From the NCBI RefSeq assembly GCF_000226095.1, contig NC_016473.1:496001-560000 (forward strand): 64,000 bases of DNA, written 5' to 3'. The translations under genes were made by a program, and so were the position numbers. The notes beneath the pieces are model-generated. The model was not told where the DNA came from. It ran no database searches and worked only from the letters and a program-made list of their open reading frames with translations. This stretch comes from Thermothelomyces thermophilus ATCC 42464. Lineage: Eukaryota > Ascomycota > Sordariomycetes > Sordariales > Chaetomiaceae. Shown here one piece after another: positions 1 through 13,700 of this stretch. Position 1 is the first letter of the stretch, and every line of letters starts with the position of its first letter.

Positions 1-1058
1 AGCGGCCTCGACGACACCCTCAGGAATATGTGGGCAGCAAAGAGACGTGTGCTTTGGAAATTTTCGGGTTTGGGAGGTCAGGTTTCTGGCTGGGCTGCCG
101 CCGATGGTCAGTCAAGGTGGGGTCCCCAGAGGCTGTTCCAGGTTGTCGATGGTACGGAGCGGTAACTGCACCTCGGCCGTTGGCCCATGCTTCTCGGCGT
201 CTGCTCCACGCATGCCGCTCAGCGACAACGCCAGCCAACTGAATCAACAAGCGCCATCCCTTGCATGGAATCGCCAGGCTGAAAACATTGATTACAATTT
301 ATCCCGTGCACTGCTTTATTTATGGTGCGTCTCATATCGTTCAGAGGGCATTACGGACTACATCGGAGCTGCTTACGAGAAAGAGAACAAAGGCTCGCCT
401 CCTCGTTTAGCTTCGGTCGTTGGAGGTGTGTACACACCCTAACCCTCATCGCAGCCATTGACACCCAAAGAGGAAAGAGGACTCCGTACTGTAAGGCTCC
501 AAGTGTTTTTATGAAGACCGACAGGTTAAGGTTTAGGTTGAGGTGCTTCATCGCGGAATTGAAATTTCAATAGAAACTAGATTACTTTACGATTTTCTCA
601 TTTTTTCATCGCATCGATTATCGAAAATATTGATATCTCAAGGACTTTTCTTAGACCTATCTAGGAGGAAGTCAACCTGGTAGTTATCGTTGGTAGATTA
701 GTCAAATCACACAGTAGCCACCCAAACTGGGAGCACGGATCACACAGCGAGCACTGCGACAACTGAAGGGGCGAGGCTGAACGGAACGCGCATGGTCGTG
801 ACGATTTGGTCGGCGTGCGAATGCCCCCAAAATTTCCACCTTGGGACAATTCAGCCTTCCGCTCTCTTCTTAATACCATCGACTCGTTGAACAGAGTTCC
901 CCGCTTTGCGTTCGGCTTGCTCTTCGTTCCATTTCCTTTTCCGTCATTGCCCTCGAGCGCTTCCGCGCATCGCCAACCGACCCATCGCTCCGACCACGTT
1001 TGTATTCCATATTCTCAAGCGACAGCAGGTTCGAACGCGTCACGACCGCAGCAACAAG
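1..1058. other. Intergenic / upstream region of SPT6
   Basis: No convincing coding sequence was found on either strand. The open frames here are short, overlap each other in several frames and show no recognisable domain. The last ~250 bases before the SPT6 start are pyrimidine-rich and are probably its promoter and 5' UTR. One copy of the 7-mer TACTGTA lies at 487-493. Confidence 0.5.
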
Positions 1059-4000
1059 ATGAGCACTTCAATGCGCGATCTAATTGACGGGGAGGCCGAG
1101 TTGAACGAGGAGGAAGAGGATGAGTCCTTCGACGAGGAGACCGGTGAGACTCATGCCAGAGAGCGGGAGAATATCCTAGATGATTCCAGTGAGGAGGAGG
1201 AAGATGACGAGGATGAGGAAGAAGCTCGAAGGGTATGGCTGCTTATGGGCCCGTCTTGTTGACTGCTCTATCCTGACTTGGTCTCTGCGCAGATTCGAGA
1301 AGGCTTCATCGTTGATGAGGATGAAGAAGAAGAAGAGGCAGACGACTCCGAGCGCGAGCGCCGGAAGAAGAAGAAACGCCGTCGGATCGAGCGGGAGGAA
1401 GAAGAGCAGCTTGATGAGGAAGACCTCGACCTCATTGGTGAGGCTAATCCAGAATGGGAACGAAAAACCCAGACTCAGGTATGTGTCCCTGCGTGTATTC
1501 AGCCGCTGCTGGAGACTTACAATACATAGACGAAGTTCAAGCGTCTTAAGCGCGGCCATCGCGATGAAGATCGTGGAAATGAGCGTCCCGACCTGGCGGA
1601 GATATTCTCAGACGACGAGGAGGACATGGCCGACGAGCGAGGCTACGGTCGTCCGAGCCACCGCGCACACGTAGATGAGTTCGATGATTTCATCGAGGAT
1701 GATTACCCGGAGGACGACGAGGAGCGCATCCAGCGCCAGGAGGACTTGGAGGTGGCTCGCCCCAGAGATAAGGGACTCGCGGTCGATACGACTGGGCTCG
1801 ACAAGGACGCCCTCGACGACATGGAGGCTATCTTCGGCAATGGCGACGACTATGCCTGGGCCTTGGAACTTGAAGAGGAAGAAGAAGATCGGGAGCGTGA
1901 GGAGCAGACAATTGAGCTGAAGGACGTGTTTGAGCCCTCTCAGCTCAAGGAGAAGCTTCTCACCGACGAGGACAACCAGATTCGCGTCGTCGACGAGCCC
2001 GAGCGGTTCCAGCTCGACCGCAAACCGTTCAAGGAGCAGCAGACGTCAGCCGAGTACTTCAAGGAGGAGGCACGTTGGATAACGAATCTCATGTGGCCCA
2101 AGAAGCAGCTGCCCGCCGACCTTCATGGGCCATTCAACAAAGCAATCGGCAAGGTCCTCGAGTTCTTCATCATCGACGGCGTCGAAGTTCCCTATGTCTT
2201 CCAACACCGGAGAGACTACCTCATTCATGCGAAGAAAATCAGGAACCCGGATGCCCGCGATAACCCAGACGCGCCTGAATACACTGTCGATGCCGAGAAA
2301 TTATTGACTCAAGATGATTTGTGGCGTATCCTAGAACTCGACATCAAGTTCCGGTCTTTGGTCGAGAAGAGGAACGCGCTCGAGAGGTCCGTCGAGAGTC
2401 TGAAGGAAGTGGGCGTCCAAGACAACATGCTCGAGGAGATGATACGTCAGGCTGCGACGCTGGAAGAGCTTCAAGACCTACAGGATTACCTCAACTTCCA
2501 GTATTCGGCGCAGCTCAAGGACATTGCCGCGATGGGCAACGGTGTCTCCAAAGAGGTGAAGCGACCCGGTGCCAAGACTGCTCTTTTTGAGCGCATTCGG
2601 AGGTCCCAAGCGTACAAGTTCGTTCTGGCGCTCGGTATCACGCCCGATCGGCTTGCCCAAAATGCTCTTCGTGAAGGCAAGAAGGAGTCATCAGAAGACG
2701 ACCCGAGGCCGCCGACTGAACTAGCTGATCAGTTGGTCGACGATGATTTCCCCACTGGTGATCAAGTAATAAATGCTGCTCGCCAGATGTATGCGGAGGA
2801 GCTATTCGTCAGCCCACGGATGCGCAAGCACTTCCGCATTCAGTACTATTCGATGGGCATCGTAAGCTGCCGCCGGACGGAGAAGGGCCTTCGAAAGATT
2901 GACGAAGCCCATCCTTACTACGAGATCAAGTATCTCATCAATCACACCATCAGGGACCTGGCGGTCCGACCAGAAATCTTTCTCAAGATGATGAAAGCTG
3001 AGGATGAGGGCCTTGTGGAGGTCCACCTCACCCTTGAGAACGAGCGCGAATTCCGGCGACAGCTCTACAACGAGTTTGCGTCAGATAACTTCAGTGACCT
3101 GGCTGATGCGTGGAACTCGGAGCGGCAGAAGGTCTTGGATATTGCCTTTTCGAAACTTGAGAAGGTCATTGCGAAGGGAGTGAAGGACTCCCTTCGGACT
3201 GCCTGTCAGGACGAGCTGCTGAAGACTTGCCGGGAAGAGTACTTCAAGCGGCTCGACCAGGCGCCTCTGAAGCCCAAGGGCATGGTCCTCGGTACCACAC
3301 CACGTGTGCTCACGATGTCGAATGGAATGGGCGATCCCAACCGCGACCCCATCTCATGGACATGGGTCGAGGAGGATGGCAGGGTCCTCGAGCACGGGAA
3401 GTTCGCCAATCTGGCGAGGGATGAGAGCCAAAGAGAGCTCTTCGCCGAGCTGGTACGGCGAAGAAATCCCGATGTCATTGGCATCTCCGGATTCTCGGCG
3501 GATAGCCACCGACTGGTCAAAGACGTGGAGGGTATCATTAGTGAGAAGGGCCTCATGGGACCCGAGTACGACGATCCGGAAACCAACGAGTACCGCAGCG
3601 ATCTTCTCGAGGTTGTCATCGTCAATGACGAGGTGGCGCGCTTGTACAAGGACAGCCCCCGCGCCGCTACCGAACACCCGACGCTGAGTCCACTCACGCG
3701 CTATTGCATCGCGCTTGCCCGGTATATGCAGAACCCAATGAAGGAATACGCAGCACTGGGCAAGGACGTCACGTCGTTGCTGATCCACCCATACCAGCAG
3801 TATCTCCCTCAAGATAAGCTGTACAAGCATCTTGAGACAGCCATGGTGGACATCGTCAACCTTTGTGGTGTGGACATCAACGAGGCCATGGGGGACCCCT
3901 ACACAGCCAATCTCCTACCTTATGTTGCCGGCCTCGGCCCGCGTAAAGCGCAACTTCTTATTAAGGGCATCAATGCGAACGGCGGTGTTGTCACCTCGCG

Positions 4001-5482
4001 CGATGAATTGGTTGGTGACCCTGAACGGCACAAGATTCCGGTTCTCGGTCCTCGGGTCTGGAACAATTGCGCCAGCTTCCTGTATATCGAGCACGACAGC
4101 ACCAATCCCGACTCGGACCCGCTCGACAACACGCGTATCCACCCGGAGGACTACGACCTGGCCCGCAAGGTTGCGGCGGATGCTCTGGGTTTGGATGAGG
4201 AGGACGTCAAGGCTGAGACGGACGAGAACGGGCCCGGCGCCATCGTCCGCAAGCTCTTCAAGGAAGAGGAACAAGAAAAGGTTAACGAGCTCATCCTTGA
4301 GGAGTACGCGGAGCAACTGGAGCGCGAATATCAGCAGCGCAAGCGAGCGACCCTGGAGGCGATTCGGGCGGAGCTGATGGGTCCGTTTGAGGAACTCCGA
4401 AAGAACTTCGCCATTCTCAGTACGGATCAGATCTTCACTATGTTCACGGGTGAAACGCGTGACTCGCTTTGCGAGGGGATGATCGTACCTGTCAATGTCC
4501 GCGTTGTCAAAGATGACTTTGCCATCGTCAAGCTGGACTGCGGCATTGAGGGGCGAGTCGAGGCTCACGAGGTGTCCTACCGGCACTCGATCAAGGACAT
4601 GCTCCAAGTCGGGCAGACCGCGCAGGCCAAGATCATAGATATCAACAGGAAAGATTTCGTTTGCAAGCTTTCCATGAGAGAGGAAGAGCTGCGGCGCCCG
4701 TACCGAAGGCACTACGACTATGGCCGGGGCCAGTGGGATTACAAGCAGGAAGAGGAAGACCGAGAGGAGTTGCGGGAGAAAGACAAGGTCACTGGCCGCA
4801 CGCAGAGGGTCATCAAGCACCCTCTGTTCAAGCCCTTCAACAGTACACAGGCAGAGGAGTACCTGGGCGGCTTGCCACCTGGCGAAGTGGTTATTCGCCC
4901 GTCCTCCAAGGGCAACGACCACCTTGCGATTACGTGGAAGGTCGCCGATGGTGTCTATCAGCATATTGACGTGCTGGAGCTGCAGAAGGAGAACGAGTTC
5001 TCCGTTGGCAAGGTCCTCCGGGTCGGTAGCAAGTACACGTACACGGATCTGGACGAGCTGATTGTGGACCACGTCAAGGCGATGGCCAAGAAGGTGGATG
5101 AGCTCATGCAGCATGAGAAGTTCCAGAAGGGATCTCGTGCGGATCTTGGTAAGCGTTCCACAACCCCCCCCAAGCACTGGCTTGAAGCTAGGTCTAACGT
5201 TTCTTTGCAGAGAAATGGTTGACCACCTATATCGATGCCAACCCGAATCGGTCCACTTACGCGTTTTGCCTCGACACGAAGCATCCGGGATATTTCTTCC
5301 TCTGCTTCAAGGCGTCACGCAACTCAAAAGTTGTTGCTTGGATGGTCCGGGTGGTCCCGCACGCGTACGAGCTGATGAAGAGCCAATATCCGGACATGCG
5401 AGCGCTCTGTAACGGCTTTAAGCTGCGATATCAGAGCGAGATGCTGAAGATGCAGCAAGCTGGGGGGGCTAGGGGCCATTGA
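1059..5482 (+). CDS. spt6: Transcription elongation factor SPT6 (histone chaperone)
   Basis: Nuclear elongation factor and histone H3-H4 chaperone that travels with RNA polymerase II. Four exons are inferred: 1059-1232, 1293-1478, 1530-5148 and 5211-5482, giving about 1,416 aa, usual for fungal Spt6. The first ~200 residues are extremely acidic with basic patches. A YqgF/RNase H-like region spans about 705-860, a helix-hairpin-helix 904-950 (around [13 protein letters not shown]), an S1 RNA-binding domain 1100-1170, and a tandem SH2 module 1215-1410 that in the family binds the phosphorylated Rpb1 linker. The splice junctions restore continuous family-like sequence, for example [16 protein letters not shown] across intron 3. 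The start was chosen as the first ATG that opens the acidic N-terminus in frame. Intron 3 splits the tandem SH2. Identity is confident; the exact positions of the two N-terminal introns are slightly less so. Confidence 0.95.
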
Positions 5483-6470
5483 TCAACATCGCGGAGCATC
5501 ACTTTTGTTGTTGTTTGGAGGTGGGGGCGCAAGTGATTAATAATAAAATGGTTAGCTTGTCGTGAGGTTATGCTATGGCTAAACCAGGGAGGCGGGCGTG
5601 AGGATTTGAGGCATGGCAGGAGAGGTTTCTAGACAAATCGAACTGTACAATACTCATGAAGAAGCCCAATGCGACAGAGCAATAGCAACAACCACTCTTA
5701 GCGCGCCCCGGGAGCTGCAACGCCTCTTGCTGACCGCTCACCCTCGGAATGCCCAGCCTAGGCGTTTGAGCAGGCTGACTTGCCGAAGGATTACTGATCG
5801 CAGTACGAAGCGTGCAAAGCAAATATATAATTCGTACATAGATTGGTCCGTACTGTACTGTACATACAAGTAAGCAGACACTGTTGCCTAGAGCGGAGGA
5901 GGATACCTCGGACTAGGGAGTAAACTGCTGTTGGAACAAGACGAAAAAGTGCCTCCCTCTTATTTATCCCCCCTCATTACCATAATCATTACATAGGATG
6001 TTCTCGCGTTCGACAAGAAGACATCCTTTGCCATAACCCATTCACTTCTGACAAATGCTTGGAAATTCATGGGGCGAATCCTGTAGGGCTGACAACGTGC
6101 GCCCGTGCCAGAACCCTGATTACACTACTGTCTGTGTAGGGAGCTGTCTCGAAAAGGGGAAAGCTCGGAAGCTAGGCCTTTAAAAAGAACAGGATTGCCG
6201 GTTGAGAGGTTGGGGGGGCCCCACTGACGCGAGCCCGGCATTGCCGACTCGCTGTTGAACACCATATGAACAGACAGGCGGCGCATTTTCTCTGACCGCG
6301 CCTGCACGGTTCGTCTCATCTTGCCACATATACCGAAAGGTTCCTGGGCACCCGCACCAGAATACAACCGTCACGCCGTCGATGAAGTGCTTGAGGCGCG
6401 CGATACACCACACAGCGAGCAGAGCATTCTATTCGGCGCGCCGAATTCCAAAGCTCAAAAGTACGCCAGC
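5483..6470. other. Intergenic region between SPT6 and the OSBP gene
   Basis: No gene is seen. The SPT6 3' UTR probably fills the first part. A GTAC-rich palindromic patch, containing TACTGTACAT at 5856-5865, lies in the middle. The last few hundred bases are the likely promoter of the downstream oxysterol-binding protein gene. Confidence 0.5.
5542..5547 (+). terminator. Possible polyadenylation signal of SPT6
   Basis: An AATAAA hexamer lies 60 bases after the SPT6 stop codon, in an AT-rich patch. The position suits a 3'-end processing signal, but fungal poly(A) signals are degenerate, so this rests only on the match and the distance. Confidence 0.35.
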
Positions 6471-9400
6471 ATGGCTGGCATCGAGCAGCTCGAGATCCAT
6501 AGCAAGGTGCGTTCCCTAGCTCGCCGCCGCGTCGAGATCCTTCAACCATGCGGGATGGACCCGACCGCCTCGTTGGCCATGGCTCTTTCTAGCCCTAGGC
6601 TTGCCCGTCCCCGTGCCGTAGCAATTGCTAACTCGGGCCGCCCGTGCCCCCTCGTTCCAGGCGTACATTGTTCGATGGGTCAAGGTCGACGCCGGTCACA
6701 CAATATCATGGAGCGTGCAGCCGCACAAGAAATCAATGTGCGCACCCCCCAAACTCCCTCCCCGGGGCCCTTTCCACTACCAACGCCCCGAATCATCTTC
6801 CAGGCGGGCACGCTGACCTCGCATCGACCAGAAACTTTGCGATCGTTAAACACCCCGGAACTGGAGCTACGAGCCTCTCCTCCCACCCCGACGAAGTCGG
6901 CGGCCTCGAGCAGCACACGGGCGGCACCGCCGACTCGAAAGCTGGTCTTTTCGCCAAGAAAGATGTCAGCACCGCACAAGACCAGCTCGCCAAGAAGGGC
7001 TTCATACCCATAAAATGGCACGGGAAATGCGAAGCAGACAAGGTCTCGGTTGGGACGTACGATGTCACTGAAGGTGGTATGTTTGGTCTAGTCTTCGACA
7101 ACACATTTTCAAAACAGACGTCCAAGACGGCGACATTTGTCCTTCTGACCTATCCGACGGGCGCCCCCCCACAGACGGCGCGTCATCTCCCCAACCTCCA
7201 GGCTGGCCCGGCTGCTAGCACTAGCAGGTCCAGCCTGGGGAGATCTAACAGCCCGCACCTGGGCGCCGTACCTTCTGACTCGGTCGATAGCCTGCACAGC
7301 CATGCTCCGGGACGCGGGCGTGCAATGTCGACATTGTCAGCTGGCAAGAGCGACGGAGGGGGTTCGAGCCCCTATCACGTTGGCGTCTTGCTCAAGAGGA
7401 GGCGCAAGAAGGGCCAGGGTTACGCCAGGCGTTTCTTTTCCCTCGATTACACGACGTGCACGCTCTCGTACTACCATCACCGCAACTCGTCGGCCCTCAG
7501 GGGTGCGATACCGTTAAGTTTAGCGGCCATTGCCGCGGACGAGAGACGGCGCGAGATCACCATCGATTCCGGGGCCGAGATCTGGCACCTGAGGGCGTCG
7601 AATGCGAAGGAGTTCACCGAATGGGCCCGGTCGCTGGAGCGGGCGAGCAAGATTGCTAGGGGCTTGGAAAATTCGGCGAACGAGACGGTAGCCCCCGGGC
7701 CGCAGGGTGACGCTGCGTCGCAGCCCGCGCCGACTGCTCGAAATGCGCAGCAAGAGGAGGAGGATAGGGATTGGCAACACGTCGAGTCTCTGGTCAGCCG
7801 GATAGTGGGAACCAGAGATGCGCTTAGGCGCCTGGTCAAGGACCTAGCGGCCGAAAAGCGGCCACCTAGCAATCACGGAGCATACCTCCCTCCCAATACC
7901 TCGACGGTGCCCGAGGATTCTGATGGCTACTCCGCCGGCCAGCTTGACAAGCGGTCGTTTTGGAAGCGCAAAGCGAGCGCCCCCTCGTCTCCGATGACGC
8001 CGCAATCCTTCCAGGCTGCCACGGGCGCTTCGCTAGCGGTCCCAACAACGCCCGCGGCTGGCGCACCGGTTCCGAACGGGCCCAAATCCTACGGAGCGCT
8101 GCAGGAGGGTCAGGAGCGGGACACGTACGAGAACTGCGCGGCGTTGCTTAAGGACCTAGACTCGGTGGTCGTTGAGTTTTCGACCCTTCTCAGCGCCAGC
8201 AAGCGGAGGCGGATGCCGTTGCAAGAAGCCGCCGAGCCTCCGAGGAGGAGCATTGAGTCCTCGACGTCGACTGTCGAAGAGTTTTTTGACGCCGAGGCCG
8301 GCGACCTAGACAAGTCGCAGAACCAAGTCATGCTGATCAACCACCAGAGCGAGGAGGAGACGACGGCTTCCGACGCCGAGGAGGTATCGATCCACGAGTC
8401 CTCCTCGGCCTCGTCGATGGACGAGGACGAGGCACCGCCCACCGGGGACGGGGTCGGCAGCCTCTTCCCGACGAAGCCGAAAGCGCTCTCGCCGCTTCCC
8501 ATTACCGAGATGGTGGCCCGACGCAAGACCATCCCGCCGGCCAAGGTCGCCCCACCCAGCCTGATCGCCTTCGTCCGCAAGAACGTGGGAAAAGACCTCA
8601 GCACGATCTCGATGCCCGTGTCGGCCAACGAGCCCATCTCGCTCCTGCAGCGGATAGCAGAGCAGCTCGAGTACGCGCAGCTCCTGGACGAGGCGGCCCG
8701 GCAGAGCCAGGCGCACCAGCGGCTCCTCCGCGTGGCGGCGTTTGCCATCTCCCAATTCAGCAACGGGCGGGCCAAGGAGCGGGCGATCCGCAAGCCCTTC
8801 AACCCGCTCCTGGGCGAGACGTTCGAGCTGGTCCGGACCGAGAGCGAGGTGCCCGGCGGGTTCCGGCTGCTGGTCGAGAAGGTGTCGCACCGGCCGGTGC
8901 GGCTGGCCATGCAGGCCGACGCGGCGCAGTGGTCGCTCGCGCAGTCGCCGGCGCCGACGCAGAAGTTCTGGGGCAAGAGCGCGGAGCTGACCACCGACGG
9001 GCGCGTGCGGGTGACGCTGCGCCTGCCGGACGGCAGCGAGGAGTACTACAGCTGGAACGTGGCGACGGTGTTCCTGCGGAACGTCGTCATGGGCGAGAAG
9101 TACGTCGAGCCGGTGGGGACGATGTACGTGTGCAACGACAGCACGGGCGCCAAGGCGGCGGTCGAGTTCCGCTCCAAGGGCGTGTTCGGCGGGCGCGGAG
9201 AGGAGGTGCACGTCGAGCTCCTCGGACCGGACGGCGAGCAGACCGGGGTGAGCATGAGCGGCACGTGGACCGGATCGCTCAAGGCTGCCGGGCAGGAGGT
9301 GTGGAAGGTCGGGAGCCTGGTGGAGAACGCGGCCAACACGTACGGGCTGACGACGTTCGCGGCGAGCCTGAACGAGATCACGTCGATCGAGAAGGGGAAG

Positions 9401-9682
9401 CTGCCGCCGACGGACTGCCGGCTGCGGCCGGACCAGCGGCTGGCGGAGCAGGGCCAGCTGGACGAGGCGGAGGAGTGGAAGGTCAAGCTGGAGGAGGCGC
9501 AGCGGCAGAGGAGGAGGGCCATGGAGGAGCGCGGGGAGGAGTACCGGCCGAGGTGGTTCGTCAAGGCGGAGACGACTCAGGACGGCGAGGAGGTGTGGCG
9601 GCTGAAGGGCGGGAAGGACGGCTACTGGGAGGAGAGGGCAAAGGGGTCCTGGACTGGTGTGTTGGATCTCTTCGCTGCTTAG
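6471..9682 (+). CDS. OSH3: Oxysterol-binding protein, OSH3 type (GOLD-PH-FFAT-ORD)
   Basis: Lipid-transfer protein expected at ER-plasma membrane contact sites. Exons are inferred at 6471-6506, 6661-6737 and 6832-9682, giving 987 aa. The first two exons encode the start of a GOLD-like domain (AYIVRWVKVDAGHTISWSVQ), which continues in exon 3. A PH domain spans about residues 220-315 (HVGVLLKRRRKKGQGYARRF). A FFAT-like motif, EFFDAEA, sits at 521-527 for binding ER VAP proteins. The OSBP-related domain runs from about 629 to the C-terminus with the family block KPFNPLLGETFEL. GOLD-PH-FFAT-ORD in this order is the Osh3 architecture. The family signature EQVSHHPP reads EKVSHRPV here (720-727). 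The start lies in a 12-codon first exon, chosen because it alone joins in frame to the GOLD strand. Introns have GCTAACT and GCTGACC branch-like sites. Confidence 0.92.
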
Positions 9683-10799
9683 ATGGGCGGCCCCCAGCGA
9701 GTCCTTTCGAAAGCCCGTCGTGCTTGACCGTTCATGGATGTGATAATATCACAGCGTAGAGGTTGCATAGTGCGAGTAGCGTACCGCCATGGGGATGGTT
9801 TAATCTTGTTAGGTTGTGTTTACATTTTGCCGTTCCTGGCGAGCGGTGGGCGGCATCAGGGGGGTTAGCCCCAAGCCGACCCCATGTACTATAACTAAGA
9901 GAAAGCTACTTTAAAAGATCAGAACGACCGACCAGAGAGAGGTGTGGGGTGTGGTGAAACAAATGCTCTAGTTCATTCCCCAACTTCACAGGTACGTAGA
10001 TAATCCAGGCTGGTCGTCTCAGGAAGCTCGAGAATACCCCGGAGAACCTGAACAGGACCTTGTATTCACTTTTGGAGATGTGTAATGTTGAATCTCCTCT
10101 CTCAGCATGACGGAAATTGCAACTATTCTATGACAGTGCCGAGGGTGCCTCTGGCACGAGTGGATCGGCGGTTTGTAAGCCGAGTGCGGGGAAGTCGGCC
10201 GCCGCTGCCGGAGGGTTGCCCTTTCTGCTCATGACGACAATACCCGGCGTTTCCACTTCTCTCTCTCAGGCACACTCAGGCACCACCGAGGCACACATTG
10301 AGGCACTTAACGGAGATTTTACAGATTCCACGTAGTCTACGCAGTACACTGCACCGGACAGTTGCTCCGTTTTTTTTTTTTTTGGTAAAAGCCAAGAACA
10401 AGCAAACAGAACCCGACTCTCACGAGGAGGTCCCGGATAGTGGCAAGAACGAATTCGATTCTGGGGTGACTGCGAATACACCCCGTTGAATACTTTGTTT
10501 TTCTTTTGTTTATCACTTTCTTCCTTTTTTTTCGGGTATTTCACCTCTCCTACCTAGCTACTATTAGCTATTCCGAGCTTCCTTGAGATTGATTCGAGTC
10601 GCACCGTTTCCTATCCAGGCGCTTTGCATCCCGATCTGATGCCTGCTGCGTTCGAAAGAAGCTCAGGGGACTTGGCCAGCTAGGGGATACGACGCGCTCA
10701 CCCCAATCCCTCTCTCTCTCCGTCTCTTTTGACCTCTATAGAACCAAAAAAAAAGAAGGAAAAAAAGAAGAAAAAAAGAGAGAGAAACCACGCTGCACC
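9683..10799. other. Intergenic region upstream of the 5-oxoprolinase gene
   Basis: No gene is seen. There is a run of T at about 10371-10384, pyrimidine-rich DNA up to about 10740 and then a purine tract directly before the ATG at 10800. Together these look like a long fungal promoter and 5' UTR. Confidence 0.5.
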
Positions 10800-13700
10800 A
10801 TGACGAATGCCTCCACGACCCCGCCCAAGCAGCGGGGGATCCGCATCGCCATCGACCGCGGTGGCACCTTCACCGACTGCGTGGGCAACTACAACGGCCA
10901 GGACGTCATCATCAAGTTGCTCTCGGAAGACCCGGCCAACTATAGCGACGCGCCGCTCGAGGGTATCCGCCGCATCATGTCACACTTTCTGGGCGAGGAG
11001 ATACCGCGCGGCAGCCCCCTCGATACGAGCCGCATCGACTCGATCCGCATGGGCACCACGGTTGCCACCAACGCGCTGCTCGAGCGCAAGGGCGAGAAGA
11101 TCGCCCTGGTCGTGACCAAAGGCTTCGGTGACTGCCTCGTCATCGGGAACCAGTCGCGGCCCAAGATCTTCGACCTGGCCATCCGCAAGCCCGAGGTGCT
11201 CTACTCGACCGTCGTCGAGGTGGACGAGCGCGTCACGCTGGAGGACTATGCCGAGGATCCCGAGCGCACCGTGACCAAGGTGGACGTCAGGGTGGGCACC
11301 CCCGAGGCTGCGAGCGCCGACCTGGTCATGGGTCTGTCTGGGGAGGCGGTGCGCGTGCTGAGGAGGCCCGACCGGGCTGCGGTGAGGGAGCAGCTGCAGG
11401 CCGTCTTCGACAGCGGCATCCGCAGCGTGGCAGTGTGCCTGATGCATGCCTACACCTTCCCGGACCACGAGGCGCTCGTCGGCGAGGTCGCCCGCGAGAT
11501 CGGCTTCCGGCACATCTCGCTCAGCCACGAGCTCATGCCCATGATCAAGCTGGTCCCGCGCGCGACCTCGGTGTGCGCGGACGCGTACCTCACGCCGGCC
11601 ATCAAGAGGTACATCTCGGGCTTCCAGCAGGGCTTCGAGGGCGGCTTGGGAACCAAGAGCGTCGAGCACGGCAAGGGCGGCAAGGGCGCCCGCTGCGAGT
11701 TCATGCAGAGCGACGGCGGCCTGGTGGACGTCGACAGGTTCACCGGGTTGCGTGCCATCCTGTCCGGCCCCGCCGGCGGCGTCGTGGGATACGCCATCAC
11801 CTCGTACGACGAGAACACCAGGATCCCGGTCATCGGGTTCGACATGGGCGGCACGAGCACAGACGTTTCGCGGTACGGCGAGGGCCGCTACGACCACACG
11901 TTCGAGACCACCACGGCCGGGGTCACCATCCAGTCGCCGCAGCTGGACATCAACACCGTCGCTGCCGGCGGCGGCTCCATGCTATTCTTCAAGAACGGCC
12001 TCTTCGTGGTCGGGCCCGAGTCGGCCGGCGCCCATCCCGGCCCGGCATGCTACCGCAAGGGAGGCCCTGCCACGGTCACGGACGCCAACCTGTTCCTGGG
12101 GAGGCTGCTGCCGGAGTTCTTCCCCAAGATCTTCGGGAAGAACGAGGACGAGGGGCTGGATCCCGAAGCCAGCAGGAAGGTGCTGCAAGAGCTGGCTGAC
12201 CAGATCTACCGAGAAACCGGCCGGAAGATGGGGGTGGACGAGGTCGCCTACGGCTTCTTGACCGTCGCGAACGAGGCCATGACACGGCCCATCAGGAGCA
12301 TCACCGAGGCCAAGGGCCACGACACGTCCAAGCACCGCCTGGCCACCTTCGGCGGCGCAGGTGGCCAGCACGCCGTCGCCATCGCCGAGTCCCTCGGCAT
12401 CAAGCAGATTCTCATCCATCGGTACTCTTCGGTCCTCTCGGCCTACGGCATGGCCCTGGCCGACGTCGTTGACGAGAGGCAAGAACCAGAATCGGCCGTC
12501 TGGTCCGACAAGGGGGACGTGGTAGACCAGCTGAAGCGGAAAATGGAAGGTCTCAAGGAGAAGTCCCGCCAAGCGCTGCGGGAACAGGGCTTTGAGGACA
12601 GCGAGATCGCCTTTGAGGAGTACCTCAACATGAGGTACCGCGGCACCGAATCTGCGCTCATGATCGTCAAGCCCACTGGCGAGCGGGAATGGGACTTCGG
12701 CACCGCGTTTGTCGAGCACCACCGCTACGAGTTCGGTTTCACCCTCGACGACAGAGACATCATCGTCGACGACGTCCGGGTTCGCGGCATCGGCAAAAGC
12801 TTCCGCTACAACGAGAAGAGCGTCGACGAGCAGCTCAAGACCGTCACGCGGAAAGACGTGCCGGCAGACAAGAAGCACTCCGAGGCCGACGTCTACTTCG
12901 AGGGCGGCCGAGTGAAGACCCCCATCTACGAGCTCGGGGTTCTCTCGGTAGGCGAGGTCGTCAAGGGGCCCGCCATGCTGGCTGACGGCACCCAGACCAT
13001 TGTGGTCACCCCCAACACCACGGCTCTCGTGCTCGAGACGCACGTCGTCATCGACATTCCCGAGAGTGAGAAGGACCGGCACTCCAAGGCGTCCGAAGAA
13101 CGCGAGGTGGATCCCATCATGCTCAGCATCTTTGGGCACCGCTTCATGGCCATTGCCGAGCAGATGGGGCGCGCCCTGCAGAAGACCAGCGTCAGCACCA
13201 ACGTCAAGGAGCGCCTAGACTTCTCGTGCGCCATCTTCGACGAGAACGGGGGGCTGGTGGCCAACGCCCCTCACCTGCCCGTCCACCTGGGTTCCATGTC
13301 GACCTGCGTCCGCCGGCAGGCCGACATCTGGAAAGGCAAGCTCAAGAAGGGAGACGTCATCATCTCGAACCACCCTTCCTACGGCGGCACCCACCTCCCG
13401 GACGTCACTCTCATCATGCCTGCGTTCAACGAGGCCGGGGACAAGATCCTCTTCTACGCGGCTTCGAGGGCTCACCACGCAGACATCGGGGGCATCACGG
13501 CCGGCAGCATGCCTCCTCACTCTCGCGAACTGCACCAGGAAGGCGCCGCCATCAAGAGCGAGAAGCTGGTCAGCGAGGGTAGGTTCAACGAGGAGCGCGT
13601 GATCGAGCTGTTCTACAAGGAACCGGCCAAGCACCCCGGCTGCAGCGGCACGCGCTGCCTCGCGGACAACATCAACGACCTCCGCGCCCAGGTGTCGGCC

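Noticed and set aside
3915-5177. Minus-strand open frame of 420 codons opposite SPT6
   Set aside because: Antisense shadow of conserved SPT6 coding sequence; no domain and no independent start or intron pattern.
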